From: Intestinibacillus massiliensis | Lineage (GTDB): Bacteria; Bacillota; Clostridia; Oscillospirales; Butyricicoccaceae | DNA: 64,000 nucleotides | Direction: 5' to 3' | Assembly: GCA_029267335.1 (NCBI GenBank) | Contig: JAJUJC010000004.1 | Coordinates: 124,001-188,000 of the forward strand | Shown here: in pieces, positions 38,285 to 45,304 of the stretch | Layout of the letters: the number at the start of each line of letters is the position of its first letter | Numbering within the stretch: position 1 is the first letter of the stretch | Notes under the pieces: model-generated | The model's database searches: none | What the model was told of the DNA's origin: nothing | What the model saw: the letters and a program-made list of their open reading frames with translations, nothing else | Made by a program: the position numbers and the translations under genes

Positions 38285-39574
38285 TTGGACAATCGGAAGA
38301 TCATCCAGGTAGAGGACAAGGTACCCGCGAAGCTGCTTGTGCCGCTGTCTATCCAGCACATGTTCGCCATGTTTGGCGCGTCGGTGCTTGTGCCGTTCAT
38401 TTTCGGCATCAATCCCGCGATTGTGCTGTTCATGAACGGTATCGGCACGCTGCTCTTCATCCTCATCACGAAGGGTAAGGCACCGGCATACCTCGGCTCA
38501 TCGTTCGCGTTTCTCGCGCCCGCGGGTGTCGTCATCTCGCAGTGGGGATATCAATACGCACAGGGCGGCTTTGTCGCGGTCGGCGCGATCGGCTGCATCC
38601 TCGCGCTCATTATTTACAAATTCGGAACCGACTGGATCAACGTTGTGCTTCCGCCTGCCGCAATGGGTCCGGTGGTCGCGCTCATCGGTCTGGAGCTTGC
38701 GGCAACCGCGGCGCAGACCGGACTCATCGTGCCGACCGATGCCGTGCCGCAGGTGCAGACCGGGAATGTTATCGTGTTCTGTGTGACGCTGGGTGTGGCG
38801 GTGTTCGGCAACGTGCTGTTTCGCGGCTTTCTGTCGGTCATCCCGATCCTGATTGCCATCATTTCCGGCTATGTTGCGGCGCTTGCCACGGGTGTCATCA
38901 CCTCTGCGAACATCATGGAAGCGCTCGCACAGCCGATTTTCCAGCTTCCGCACTTTCAGCTCCCCGTGTTTAAGCCCGAAGCGATTGCAATTATCATGCC
39001 GGTCATTTTGGTCATTGCGTCGGAGCATATCGGTCATCAGATCGTTACAAGCAAGATCATCGGCCGCGATCTGCTCAAGGACCCCGGCCTGCATCGCTCG
39101 CTGTTTGCAGATAATTTCTCGACGATGCTGTCGGGCTTTATCGGCTCGGTCCCGACCACGACTTACGGCGAAAACATCGGTGTCATGGCGATGACCAAAG
39201 TCTATTCTGTGCGCGTCATCGGCGGCGCGGCGGTGCTGTCCATCATCTGCTCTTTCATCGGACCGCTTGCGGCGCTCATCCAGACCATCCCCGGTCCGGT
39301 CATCGGCGGTATCTCGTTCCTGCTATATGGTATGATCGGTACGTCCGGCATTCGTATTCTGGTCGATCACGGCGTTGACTACAGCAAGAACCGCAACCTG
39401 ACACTGACCTCGGTCATTTTTGTTGTCGGTCTGTCGGGCGTGTCACTGTCGATCGGTGATGTGCAGTTCAAGGGCATGGTGTTGTCCGCGCTCGTGGGCA
39501 TGGCACTCAGCCTGATCTTCTATATCTTTGACAGGCTCAAGCTGTCGAACGATTTGCCGCACGACAAAGGCTAA
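38285..39574 (+). CDS. uraA: Uracil permease (NCS2 family)
   Basis: 429 residues with about fourteen membrane spans. Family markers are PLSIQHMFAMFGASVLVPFIFG near the N-terminus, the substrate-binding glutamate in VIASEHIGHQIVTSK and the GSVPTTTYGENIGVMAMTKVYS region; this pattern separates uracil from xanthine carriers. TTG 38285 is taken as the start, with a GGGGGGG stretch 8-9 nt upstream. It imports uracil by proton symport. It stands alone between its promoter and a strong terminator. Confidence 0.94.
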   Translation: MDNRKIIQVEDKVPAKLLVPLSIQHMFAMFGASVLVPFIFGINPAIVLFMNGIGTLLFILITKGKAPAYLGSSFAFLAPAGVVISQWGYQYAQGGFVAVGAIGCILALIIYKFGTDWINVVLPPAAMGPVVALIGLELAATAAQTGLIVPTDAVPQVQTGNVIVFCVTLGVAVFGNVLFRGFLSVIPILIAIISGYVAALATGVITSANIMEALAQPIFQLPHFQLPVFKPEAIAIIMPVILVIASEHIGHQIVTSKIIGRDLLKDPGLHRSLFADNFSTMLSGFIGSVPTTTYGENIGVMAMTKVYSVRVIGGAAVLSIICSFIGPLAALIQTIPGPVIGGISFLLYGMIGTSGIRILVDHGVDYSKNRNLTLTSVIFVVGLSGVSLSIGDVQFKGMVLSALVGMALSLIFYIFDRLKLSNDLPHDKG

Positions 39575-39579
39575 TGCAT

Positions 39580-39609
39580 AAAAAAGTCTCCCGTACGGGA
39601 GACTTTTTC
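39580..39609 (+). terminator. Terminator after uraA
   Basis: AAAAAAGTCTCCCG and CGGGAGACTTTTT arms with almost no loop beyond TA, next to the stop codon. Confidence 0.9.
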
Positions 39610-39633
39610 ATATCCGCCGATTGTGTAAATGCA

Positions 39634-39662
39634 AGAGAGCCGCCCAAGTAGGGCGGCTCTCT
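39634..39662 (-). terminator. Hairpin downstream of the cytidylate kinase-like gene
   Basis: Twelve-base arms AGAGAGCCGCCC and GGGCGGCTCTCT with a 5-nt loop. The U tract on the minus strand is weak, so it may be an mRNA-stabilising hairpin or a poor terminator. Confidence 0.55.
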
Positions 39663-39702
39663 CACTCTCAATTCTCTCTTCTCCCCCAAAAATGGGCAGC
39701 GA

Positions 39703-40314
39703 TTATGCTTGTGCGGCGCTAATATAGTGGCGAATGACATCGACCGAAGCGTCGACACCGATGCGGCCCGCATTGACACACAGGTCATAGTGGTCGCATT
39801 TGCCCCATACCTTGCCCGTGTAGTAGTTGTAGTAAGTAGCGCGCTGCTTATCCATTTTTTCGAGCGCGGCTTCGGGCGTTTTACCGGTCAGTTCGTAGTC
39901 GCCGCAGGTGCGGACACGCTGCAAACGATCCTCCAAGCTGCCGTGGATGAAGAAATCATAGCGGTTTTTGTACTCGCGCAGGACATGATCCGCGCACCGC
40001 CCGACGATGACGCACGAGCCTGCGTCCGCGACCTCGCGGATGACTTTGCACTGGGCGAGGAACAACTGGTCGGTCAGCGTCATGCCGTTTGTGCCGGTCG
40101 AGCCAAACATTGTCAGCGAATACAGAAAGCTGTTCGTGGCGCGCTTATCGAGCTGGTCAAAAAGTTCCTCGGAAAAGCCGCTCTTTTTTGCGGCGCGGGA
40201 AATGAGTTCGCGGTCATAATACGGGATGCCGAGTTGCTCTGCCAGTTTTTGACCAATTTCCCGTCCGCCGGTACCGTACTGTCTGCTGATCGTGATGATA
40301 ACCTGATCTTTCAT
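39703..40314 (-). CDS. Cytidylate kinase-like family protein
   Basis: 203 residues of the cytidylate kinase-like (AAA_26) group. The P-loop is unusual, ITISRQYGTGGREIG, followed by LGIPYYDRELI and CVIVGRCADHVL; the C-terminal part has YYTGKVWGKCDHYDLCVNAG. Members of this family are widespread in Clostridia and their substrate is not established. It is preceded by a consensus promoter and is monocistronic. Confidence 0.88.
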   Translation of the reverse strand: MKDQVIITISRQYGTGGREIGQKLAEQLGIPYYDRELISRAAKKSGFSEELFDQLDKRATNSFLYSLTMFGSTGTNGMTLTDQLFLAQCKVIREVADAGSCVIVGRCADHVLREYKNRYDFFIHGSLEDRLQRVRTCGDYELTGKTPEAALEKMDKQRATYYNYYTGKVWGKCDHYDLCVNAGRIGVDASVDVIRHYISAAQA

Positions 40315-40372
40315 ATTCGCTCAACTCCAATCCAGACGAGTTTCATGCAAAGTGCATAATCTCTGTAGCAAC

Positions 40373-40401
40373 ATGATACTTCTTATTGGTCGAAATGTCA
40401 A
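40373..40401 (-). promoter_or_regulatory. Promoter of the cytidylate kinase-like gene
   Basis: On the minus strand TTGACA (40396-40401), 17-bp spacer, TATCAT (40373-40378), about 60 bp before the start. Confidence 0.8.
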
Positions 40402-40419
40402 GTGTTTTTGTGGATTTTC

Positions 40420-41802
40420 TCAGCCGGCATCCCGGTCGAGCAGCATACGACCGACCGCGTCGATATTGCCCGCCCCCATCGTCAGAATGAGATCGCCCTG
40501 CCGCGCTTCTGCGGCGAGGTAGTCCGCGATCTCGGAGAAGGACTCAAAGCTGCGCGCGCCCTCGATACGCGCGGCAAGATCGGCGGCGGAAATGCCGATG
40601 GTGTTCTGCTCCCGTGCGGCGTAGATTGGCGCGAGCACCGCATGGTCGCACAGGCGCAGCGCCTCAACGAACTCGTCAAAGAGCGCCTTGGTGCGCGTGT
40701 AGGTGTGGGGCTGGAACGCGCAGATGATGCGTTTGAAATCCATCTGGCGGGCAGCGGACAGCGTGGCGCGCATTTCGCTCGGATGGTGCGCGTAATCGTC
40801 GACGACGGTCGCGCCGCACGACAGATGACCGGTGAGCTGGAAGCGGCGCGACGAGCCGGTGAACAGTCCGAGGCCGGTCGTGACCTGCTCGCCCGGCAGC
40901 CCGAGGAAAGCGGATACTGCGCATACCGCGAGTGCGTTCATCATATTGTGGCGACCGGGCACGGAAAGCTCGACCTGCGCATAGCGTTTGCCGCCGACCA
41001 TCGCGTCAAAGCAGTAATAGCCGTGACGGGAAACGATATTCGTGGGATACACGTCGGCGTGCGCGTCGCTGCCGAAGGTGATGATGCGGCGGTCGACACC
41101 GCGCACGGCCTGCATGGCGTGCGGATCATCCGCATTGACGACGACCGCGCCGGTCTCCGGCGTAAGCAGGCAGAACCGGTGGAAGGAATGGACGATGTCG
41201 TCGATGTCCTTGAAGAAATCGAGGTGGTCGGCTTCTACGTTGAGGATGACCGCGACGCTCGGATGAAAGCTCAGGAACGAGTTGCAGTATTCACACGATT
41301 CCGCGATAAAGCAGTCCTTTGCGCCAATACGCAGCGTGCCGCCGATCGCAGGCAGCTGGCTGCCCACCATGACAGTCGGGTCGAGTGCCGCCTGGATCGC
41401 GACCATGGTCATCATGGATGTGGTCGTGGTCTTGCCGTGCGTGCCCGCAAGGCAGATCGCGTTTTGGTAGTCGAGCATAATGCAGCCCCACGCCTCCGCG
41501 CGCTCCATGACCGGAATGCCTAGCTCACGCGCGCGCACGATCTCGGGGTTGTCGTCATGTACCGCGGCGGTGCGCACGATGAGGTCCGCGCCTTCGACGT
41601 TTTCGGGCAGGTGCGCGTAGGTGATGCGTGCGCCCAGTTCTTCGAGTCGCTCGCTGACCTCGGTCTCGCTGCGGTCGGAGCCCGTCACGCATGCACCGAG
41701 CGAGAGCAGCAGCTCGGCGAGCGAGTTCATCGAAACGCCGCCGATGCCGATAAGGTGGATGGTACCGTGTTGTTCTATATAAGGTTTAATGGATACGTTC
41801 AT
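40420..41802 (-). CDS. murC: UDP-N-acetylmuramate--L-alanine ligase
   Basis: 460 residues. It adds the first amino acid, L-Ala, to UDP-MurNAc in peptidoglycan synthesis. The N-terminal UDP-binding motif is HLIGIGGVSMNSLAEL, the ATP P-loop AGTHGKTTTTSMM, the substrate-binding EADHLDFF block is intact, and VVDDYAHHPSEM is the Mur ligase C-domain signature. The start ATG has GGGGGTC upstream. It is divergent from spoVG and is not followed by other mur genes here. Confidence 0.97.
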   Translation of the reverse strand: MNVSIKPYIEQHGTIHLIGIGGVSMNSLAELLLSLGACVTGSDRSETEVSERLEELGARITYAHLPENVEGADLIVRTAAVHDDNPEIVRARELGIPVMERAEAWGCIMLDYQNAICLAGTHGKTTTTSMMTMVAIQAALDPTVMVGSQLPAIGGTLRIGAKDCFIAESCEYCNSFLSFHPSVAVILNVEADHLDFFKDIDDIVHSFHRFCLLTPETGAVVVNADDPHAMQAVRGVDRRIITFGSDAHADVYPTNIVSRHGYYCFDAMVGGKRYAQVELSVPGRHNMMNALAVCAVSAFLGLPGEQVTTGLGLFTGSSRRFQLTGHLSCGATVVDDYAHHPSEMRATLSAARQMDFKRIICAFQPHTYTRTKALFDEFVEALRLCDHAVLAPIYAAREQNTIGISAADLAARIEGARSFESFSEIADYLAAEARQGDLILTMGAGNIDAVGRMLLDRDAG

Positions 41803-41914
41803 TTCAAGACCCCCGAAAAATTTTCAATCACTGAGTATTATTATATGACATTTCGTCCAGAATATAAATACCCTTTCTCACAATTTTGACAGTTTAAAAA
41901 GGAGTTCGGTACAA

Positions 41915-42178
41915 ATGCGTATTACAGATGTGAAGTTTCGCCACCTACAGGACGACAGCAAGCTCAAGGCACTGGTTTCGGTCACGTTTGACGATGTGTT
42001 CGCCGTGCATGATATCAAGGTCATTGAGGGGCACGACCGACTGTTTCTCGCGATGCCCTCGCGGCGCATGCCCGACGGCAAGTATCGCGACATCGTACAC
42101 CCCATCGGCAGCGAGCTGCGCGACGCACTCGAGACCCGCGTCATTACCGAATACCTGAACGCAACCACACCGCAGTAA
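41915..42178 (+). CDS. spoVG: Septation/sporulation regulator SpoVG
   Basis: 87 residues. SpoVG is a small nucleic-acid-binding regulator of sporulation septation and other processes. It opens MRITDVKFRHLQDDSKLKA and keeps the family core ALVSVTFDDVFAVHDIKVIE and MPSRRMPDGKYRDIVHPI. An AAGGAG site lies upstream of the ATG. It lies between murC (divergent) and a glycosyltransferase gene with its own promoter. Confidence 0.96.
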   Translation: MRITDVKFRHLQDDSKLKALVSVTFDDVFAVHDIKVIEGHDRLFLAMPSRRMPDGKYRDIVHPIGSELRDALETRVITEYLNATTPQ

Positions 42179-42190
42179 TTATGAATGTTC

Positions 42191-42219
42191 TTGCATTTTT
42201 TGCCCTCGTAATGTAGAAT
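42191..42219 (+). promoter_or_regulatory. Promoter of the GT28 glycosyltransferase gene
   Basis: TTGCAT (42191-42196), 17-bp spacer, TAGAAT (42214-42219); 31 bp before the start codon. Confidence 0.75.
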
Positions 42220-42250
42220 AATCCATGGAAACAGAGGGGAGAAATACAAG

Positions 42251-43387
42251 ATGAAAGTTCTGATTCTATCAGTGACTGCCGGTTACGGCCATCACGCGAC
42301 CGCGAAAGCGGTCAGCGATATGCTGGCGCAAAAGGGCGCCGAGGTCGAAACTGTCGATATTTACAAGTATATCAACCGCGTCGTGCAGCAGACGATCGAC
42401 AAGGGCTATCTGCTGACGAGCAAGCGCACGCCCGAGCTTTACCGCGTATGCTATGGACTGGCGGAAAATCACGGGCAGGGCTATTTCAATACGCCCAAGC
42501 TCAATATCATCAATATCGTCAACGCGCTCGGTTCGACCAAGTTTGCGCATGTCGTCAACGATTTTGCGCCAGACGCGATCGTATGCACCCATGTGTTCGC
42601 CGCGCAGCTCATGAATGAGATGAAAAAGCGCGGCAAGGTGACCGCGCCCGTCGTCGGTATCGTGACCGACTATACGATCCATCCGTTCTGGGAGGATGTG
42701 CCGTTTGTCGAGCATATCGTGACCGCGAGCGACCTGCTCACCCATCTCGCGGTCAAGCGCGGCATTTCGCGCGATCGCATCCTGCCCATCGGCATCCCGA
42801 TCCATCCCAAGTTCAATCAACCGATCACGCGTGCGGACGCCGCCGCTCTGCTCGGCATTGATCCCACACGCCCGACCATCCTGATGATGGGCGGCAGCAT
42901 GGGCTACTCAAACAGCAAAAAACTCATCGCGCAGCTCAGTTCGGTCGATCTGCCGTTCCAGCTGCTCGCAGTGTGCGGCAACAACCAGAAACAGTACAAG
43001 CAGCTGCTCAGTCTCAAGCCCAAAATGCCCGCGAACTGCGAGCTGCATCCCTACGGCTTCGTCGACAATGTCGAGGTCATGATGAGCGCGGCAGACTGCA
43101 TCGTCACCAAGCCCGGCGGGCTGACCGTATCCGAGGCGCTCGCGAAGAATCTGCCCATGATTTTGGTCGACCCTATCCCGGGACATGAGGAGCGCAACGT
43201 CGAATTTTTGACAAATAACGGCATTTCCTCGCTCGTCACCAAGACCTTTCCGATCGACGAGGCGATCTATCAGCTTTTCCAAAATCCGGTGCGGCTTGAT
43301 ACCGTGCGCGAAACGATGCGCGCCATCAGCCATCCCAACGCGACCGAGGTGCTTGCAGATTTTGTCTTGCAACTGCATCGCGACTAA
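42251..43387 (+). CDS. Diacylglycerol glycosyltransferase family protein (MGDG synthase/UgtP type)
   Basis: 378 residues, GT28-type two-domain fold. The N-terminus has LSVTAGYGHHATAKAVSDML, typical of MGDG synthase/UgtP enzymes. The C-terminal donor site shows LMMGGSMGY, MSAADCIVTKPGGLTVSEAL and the DPIPGHEERN motif. It likely transfers a sugar from a UDP-sugar to diacylglycerol, making membrane glycolipids or a lipoteichoic-acid anchor. MurG is related, but the length and the MGDG-specific N-terminal motif favour UgtP. RBS GAGGGGAG. Confidence 0.9.
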   Translation: MKVLILSVTAGYGHHATAKAVSDMLAQKGAEVETVDIYKYINRVVQQTIDKGYLLTSKRTPELYRVCYGLAENHGQGYFNTPKLNIINIVNALGSTKFAHVVNDFAPDAIVCTHVFAAQLMNEMKKRGKVTAPVVGIVTDYTIHPFWEDVPFVEHIVTASDLLTHLAVKRGISRDRILPIGIPIHPKFNQPITRADAAALLGIDPTRPTILMMGGSMGYSNSKKLIAQLSSVDLPFQLLAVCGNNQKQYKQLLSLKPKMPANCELHPYGFVDNVEVMMSAADCIVTKPGGLTVSEALAKNLPMILVDPIPGHEERNVEFLTNNGISSLVTKTFPIDEAIYQLFQNPVRLDTVRETMRAISHPNATEVLADFVLQLHRD

Positions 43388-43389
43388 AA

Positions 43390-43427
43390 CAATACCCCGC
43401 AGCCGAAAAACAGGCTGCGGGGTATTG
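43390..43427. terminator. Bidirectional terminator between convergent genes
   Basis: A 15-bp stem CAATACCCCGCAGCC / GGCTGCGGGGTATTG lies exactly between the glycosyltransferase stop and the CPBP protease stop, shared by both. Confidence 0.8.
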
Positions 43428-44369
43428 TTATGCCATCAGATTAAGATAAAACAGACCGATGATCGCGAGAAAATACGCAATCATGCCGCCGTTGGTGCAC
43501 ACGGTGAACAGGCGTGTCCCGCGCGGCAGCGGACACGCGCCGGGGGCAAGGTACAGGCTGCGGCGGGAGTTCAGCAGCAGCGCCGCGCCCGCCAATGTGC
43601 ACAGCAACAGCACGCCGACATAGGCGACGGACAATGCCATGCGCACCGGATCGTCCGGTCCGCTGAACACATGGTCAAAGATATAGGGCGCGGCGATCGA
43701 GCCCATGAAATTGATGAACATATGGATCGCAATGGAGTAACGCAGCCGTCCAGTGCGGCAATAGAGGTAGGCGAGCACCGTGCCCACACCCGTTGCATAG
43801 AAAAACTGATAAAAATTGCCATGATACAGCCCGAATACGATCGCAGACAGCACGATCGCGACCACATCACCGAATTGCTTCGTGCGGTCGATGAGCAGCT
43901 TGCGGAAAAGCACCTCCTCGATGACCGGTGCGAGCAACACGACCGCGATCAGATTGCTCAGCGGAGAGGAAGAGGTGATGGTGTCGCTGACCGAGTCCAT
44001 AGGCACCTCACCGAACCACTGTGCAACGCTCATCAGCCCGTTGCCGAGCAGACTGCCCGCATACATTACACAGATCGCAATGAGCAGCCATTTGAAAAAA
44101 GCACGCACACCCAGGCGCTGTCCCTCGGGCTGTGCGGCGGGAACACGGCGCAGCAGCACGGCGCACACGGGCACGCCGACGCAGTACATCGGGGCGAGCG
44201 ACGCGATCCATAAATATGCGTTTTCCTCCATGAGTGCGGGCGCGACCGTGGCGACAACGTACGATATGACAAGCTGCAGCGCGACCGTGACCAGCACGAG
44301 CGTGCAGAACGCCCCGCCGATGCGTGAAAAGCACTGATGGATAGAGATGATTTCCTGTTCTTCCTGCAT
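43428..44369 (-). CDS. CPBP family intramembrane glutamic endopeptidase
   Basis: 313 residues with about eight membrane segments. The three CPBP catalytic motifs are present in order: APVIEEVLFRKLL, FGLYHGNFYQF and AIHMFINFMG. These membrane proteases (Rce1/CAAX-like) process or protect against peptides in bacteria; the substrate is unknown. ATG 44369 follows AGGAGG, and a promoter lies at 44409-44436. Confidence 0.93.
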   Translation of the reverse strand: MQEEQEIISIHQCFSRIGGAFCTLVLVTVALQLVISYVVATVAPALMEENAYLWIASLAPMYCVGVPVCAVLLRRVPAAQPEGQRLGVRAFFKWLLIAICVMYAGSLLGNGLMSVAQWFGEVPMDSVSDTITSSSPLSNLIAVVLLAPVIEEVLFRKLLIDRTKQFGDVVAIVLSAIVFGLYHGNFYQFFYATGVGTVLAYLYCRTGRLRYSIAIHMFINFMGSIAAPYIFDHVFSGPDDPVRMALSVAYVGVLLLCTLAGAALLLNSRRSLYLAPGACPLPRGTRLFTVCTNGGMIAYFLAIIGLFYLNLMA

Positions 44370-44408
44370 AGAGTCCTCCTGCGCTGGGTCGATGTTTGTA
44401 ACAAAGAC

Positions 44409-44436
44409 ATTGTATCACATTACACGGCAAAAACAA
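44409..44436 (-). promoter_or_regulatory. Promoter of the CPBP protease gene
   Basis: On the minus strand TTGTTT (44431-44436), 16-bp spacer, TACAAT (44409-44414). Confidence 0.6.
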
Positions 44437-44532
44437 AGTCAAAGTGCGCGCTTTTCCGGGCATCGGCTTTGCAATCAGCACAAAGCTGTTCGCGTCAATC
44501 ATTGCGAAATTGTTAATTCTGCGCGCCGCCCC

Positions 44533-44560
44533 TTGTAACCCTGCGGGGGTATGGTATACT
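44533..44560 (+). promoter_or_regulatory. Promoter of the nucleotidyltransferase-fold gene
   Basis: TTGTAA (44533-44538), 16-bp spacer and TATACT (44555-44560) with a TGG extension; 32 bp before the start codon. Confidence 0.65.
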
Positions 44561-44592
44561 GAAGGATAGAAAACAACCGGAGGTGTGCAAGT

Positions 44593-45186
44593 ATGATGCA
44601 GGCTCAGCAAATCACGGTTCTTTGCAGGGTGGCGGAGGAACTGAGCGCGGCGAACATCCTATGGGCGCTCGGCGGCTCGATGCTGCTTTGTAAAAACGGT
44701 ATTGTGGACCATTCCGACGACATTGATCTCATTCTCGCACCTGAAGACGCGCCGCAAGCCGACGCGATCTTGTCCTCCCTCGGCAAAAAATATCCCCGCG
44801 TACCCACTCCATCTTACGCGACCCAGTTTTTTCACCGCTATGACGTCGATGGGGTACACCTGACGATCATCAGCGGGCTGACGCTCCACTACAAGGGTTT
44901 TCTCTACCGTTATCCGTTCGATCGCGACGCGATCGTGTCCATGCAGCCGGTGGGACATGTGTATGTGCCGTGCACCGCGCTCGAGGACTGGTGGGTGCTG
45001 TATCAAATGATGCCCGACCGCGAAGAGCGGTTTCTGGCGCTTGATAAGTATCTGTCGTCCCACGGCGTGCGCTATCCCGAGCGCTTCGGCAAGCTGCGGC
45101 GGCAGCCGCTTCCCCCCGCGGTGCTCGCGGGCATCCGGCGGCTGGGCAGCCTCGCCCCGCGTCAGACCTACGCCGCTACCTGTTAA
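44593..45186 (+). CDS. Nucleotidyltransferase-fold protein of unknown function
   Basis: 197 residues. LWALGGSMLLCKNGIVD followed by HSDDIDLILAPEDAPQAD is the GGS...DxD pattern of the DNA polymerase beta nucleotidyltransferase superfamily, as seen in AbiEii/MNT-type and aminoglycoside-transferase-like proteins. The remainder (TIISGLTLHYKGFLYRYPFD, ALEDWWVLYQMMPDREER) resembles family members that adenylylate unknown targets. It stands alone between promoter and terminator with no antitoxin partner beside it, so a toxin-antitoxin role is not supported. Two ATGs are adjacent; the first is used. Confidence 0.8.
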   Translation: MMQAQQITVLCRVAEELSAANILWALGGSMLLCKNGIVDHSDDIDLILAPEDAPQADAILSSLGKKYPRVPTPSYATQFFHRYDVDGVHLTIISGLTLHYKGFLYRYPFDRDAIVSMQPVGHVYVPCTALEDWWVLYQMMPDREERFLALDKYLSSHGVRYPERFGKLRRQPLPPAVLAGIRRLGSLAPRQTYAATC

Positions 45187-45187
45187 A

Positions 45188-45223
45188 CCAAAAAAGAGCC
45201 GATTTGATCGGCTCTTTTTTTGG
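45188..45223 (+). terminator. Terminator after the nucleotidyltransferase-fold gene
   Basis: CCAAAAAAGAGCCGAT and ATCGGCTCTTTTTTTGG arms with a 3-nt loop. Nearly the same sequence as the terminator at 33669-33698. Confidence 0.9.
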
Positions 45224-45304
45224 TTGTCGACAAAATGGGCAACCGTTCAGGGTGGCTATGTGTCTTTTCGGGACGCATAGCCCGCAAAAGACGGAATTAC
45301 ATGA

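Noticed and set aside
39703-40314. Calling the gene cmk (cytidylate kinase)
   Set aside because: The P-loop (SRQYGTGGREIG) and overall sequence are of the cytidylate kinase-like group of unknown substrate, not canonical Cmk.
44593-45186. Toxin-antitoxin interpretation of the nucleotidyltransferase-fold gene
   Set aside because: No adjacent small partner gene on either side; it has its own promoter and terminator.
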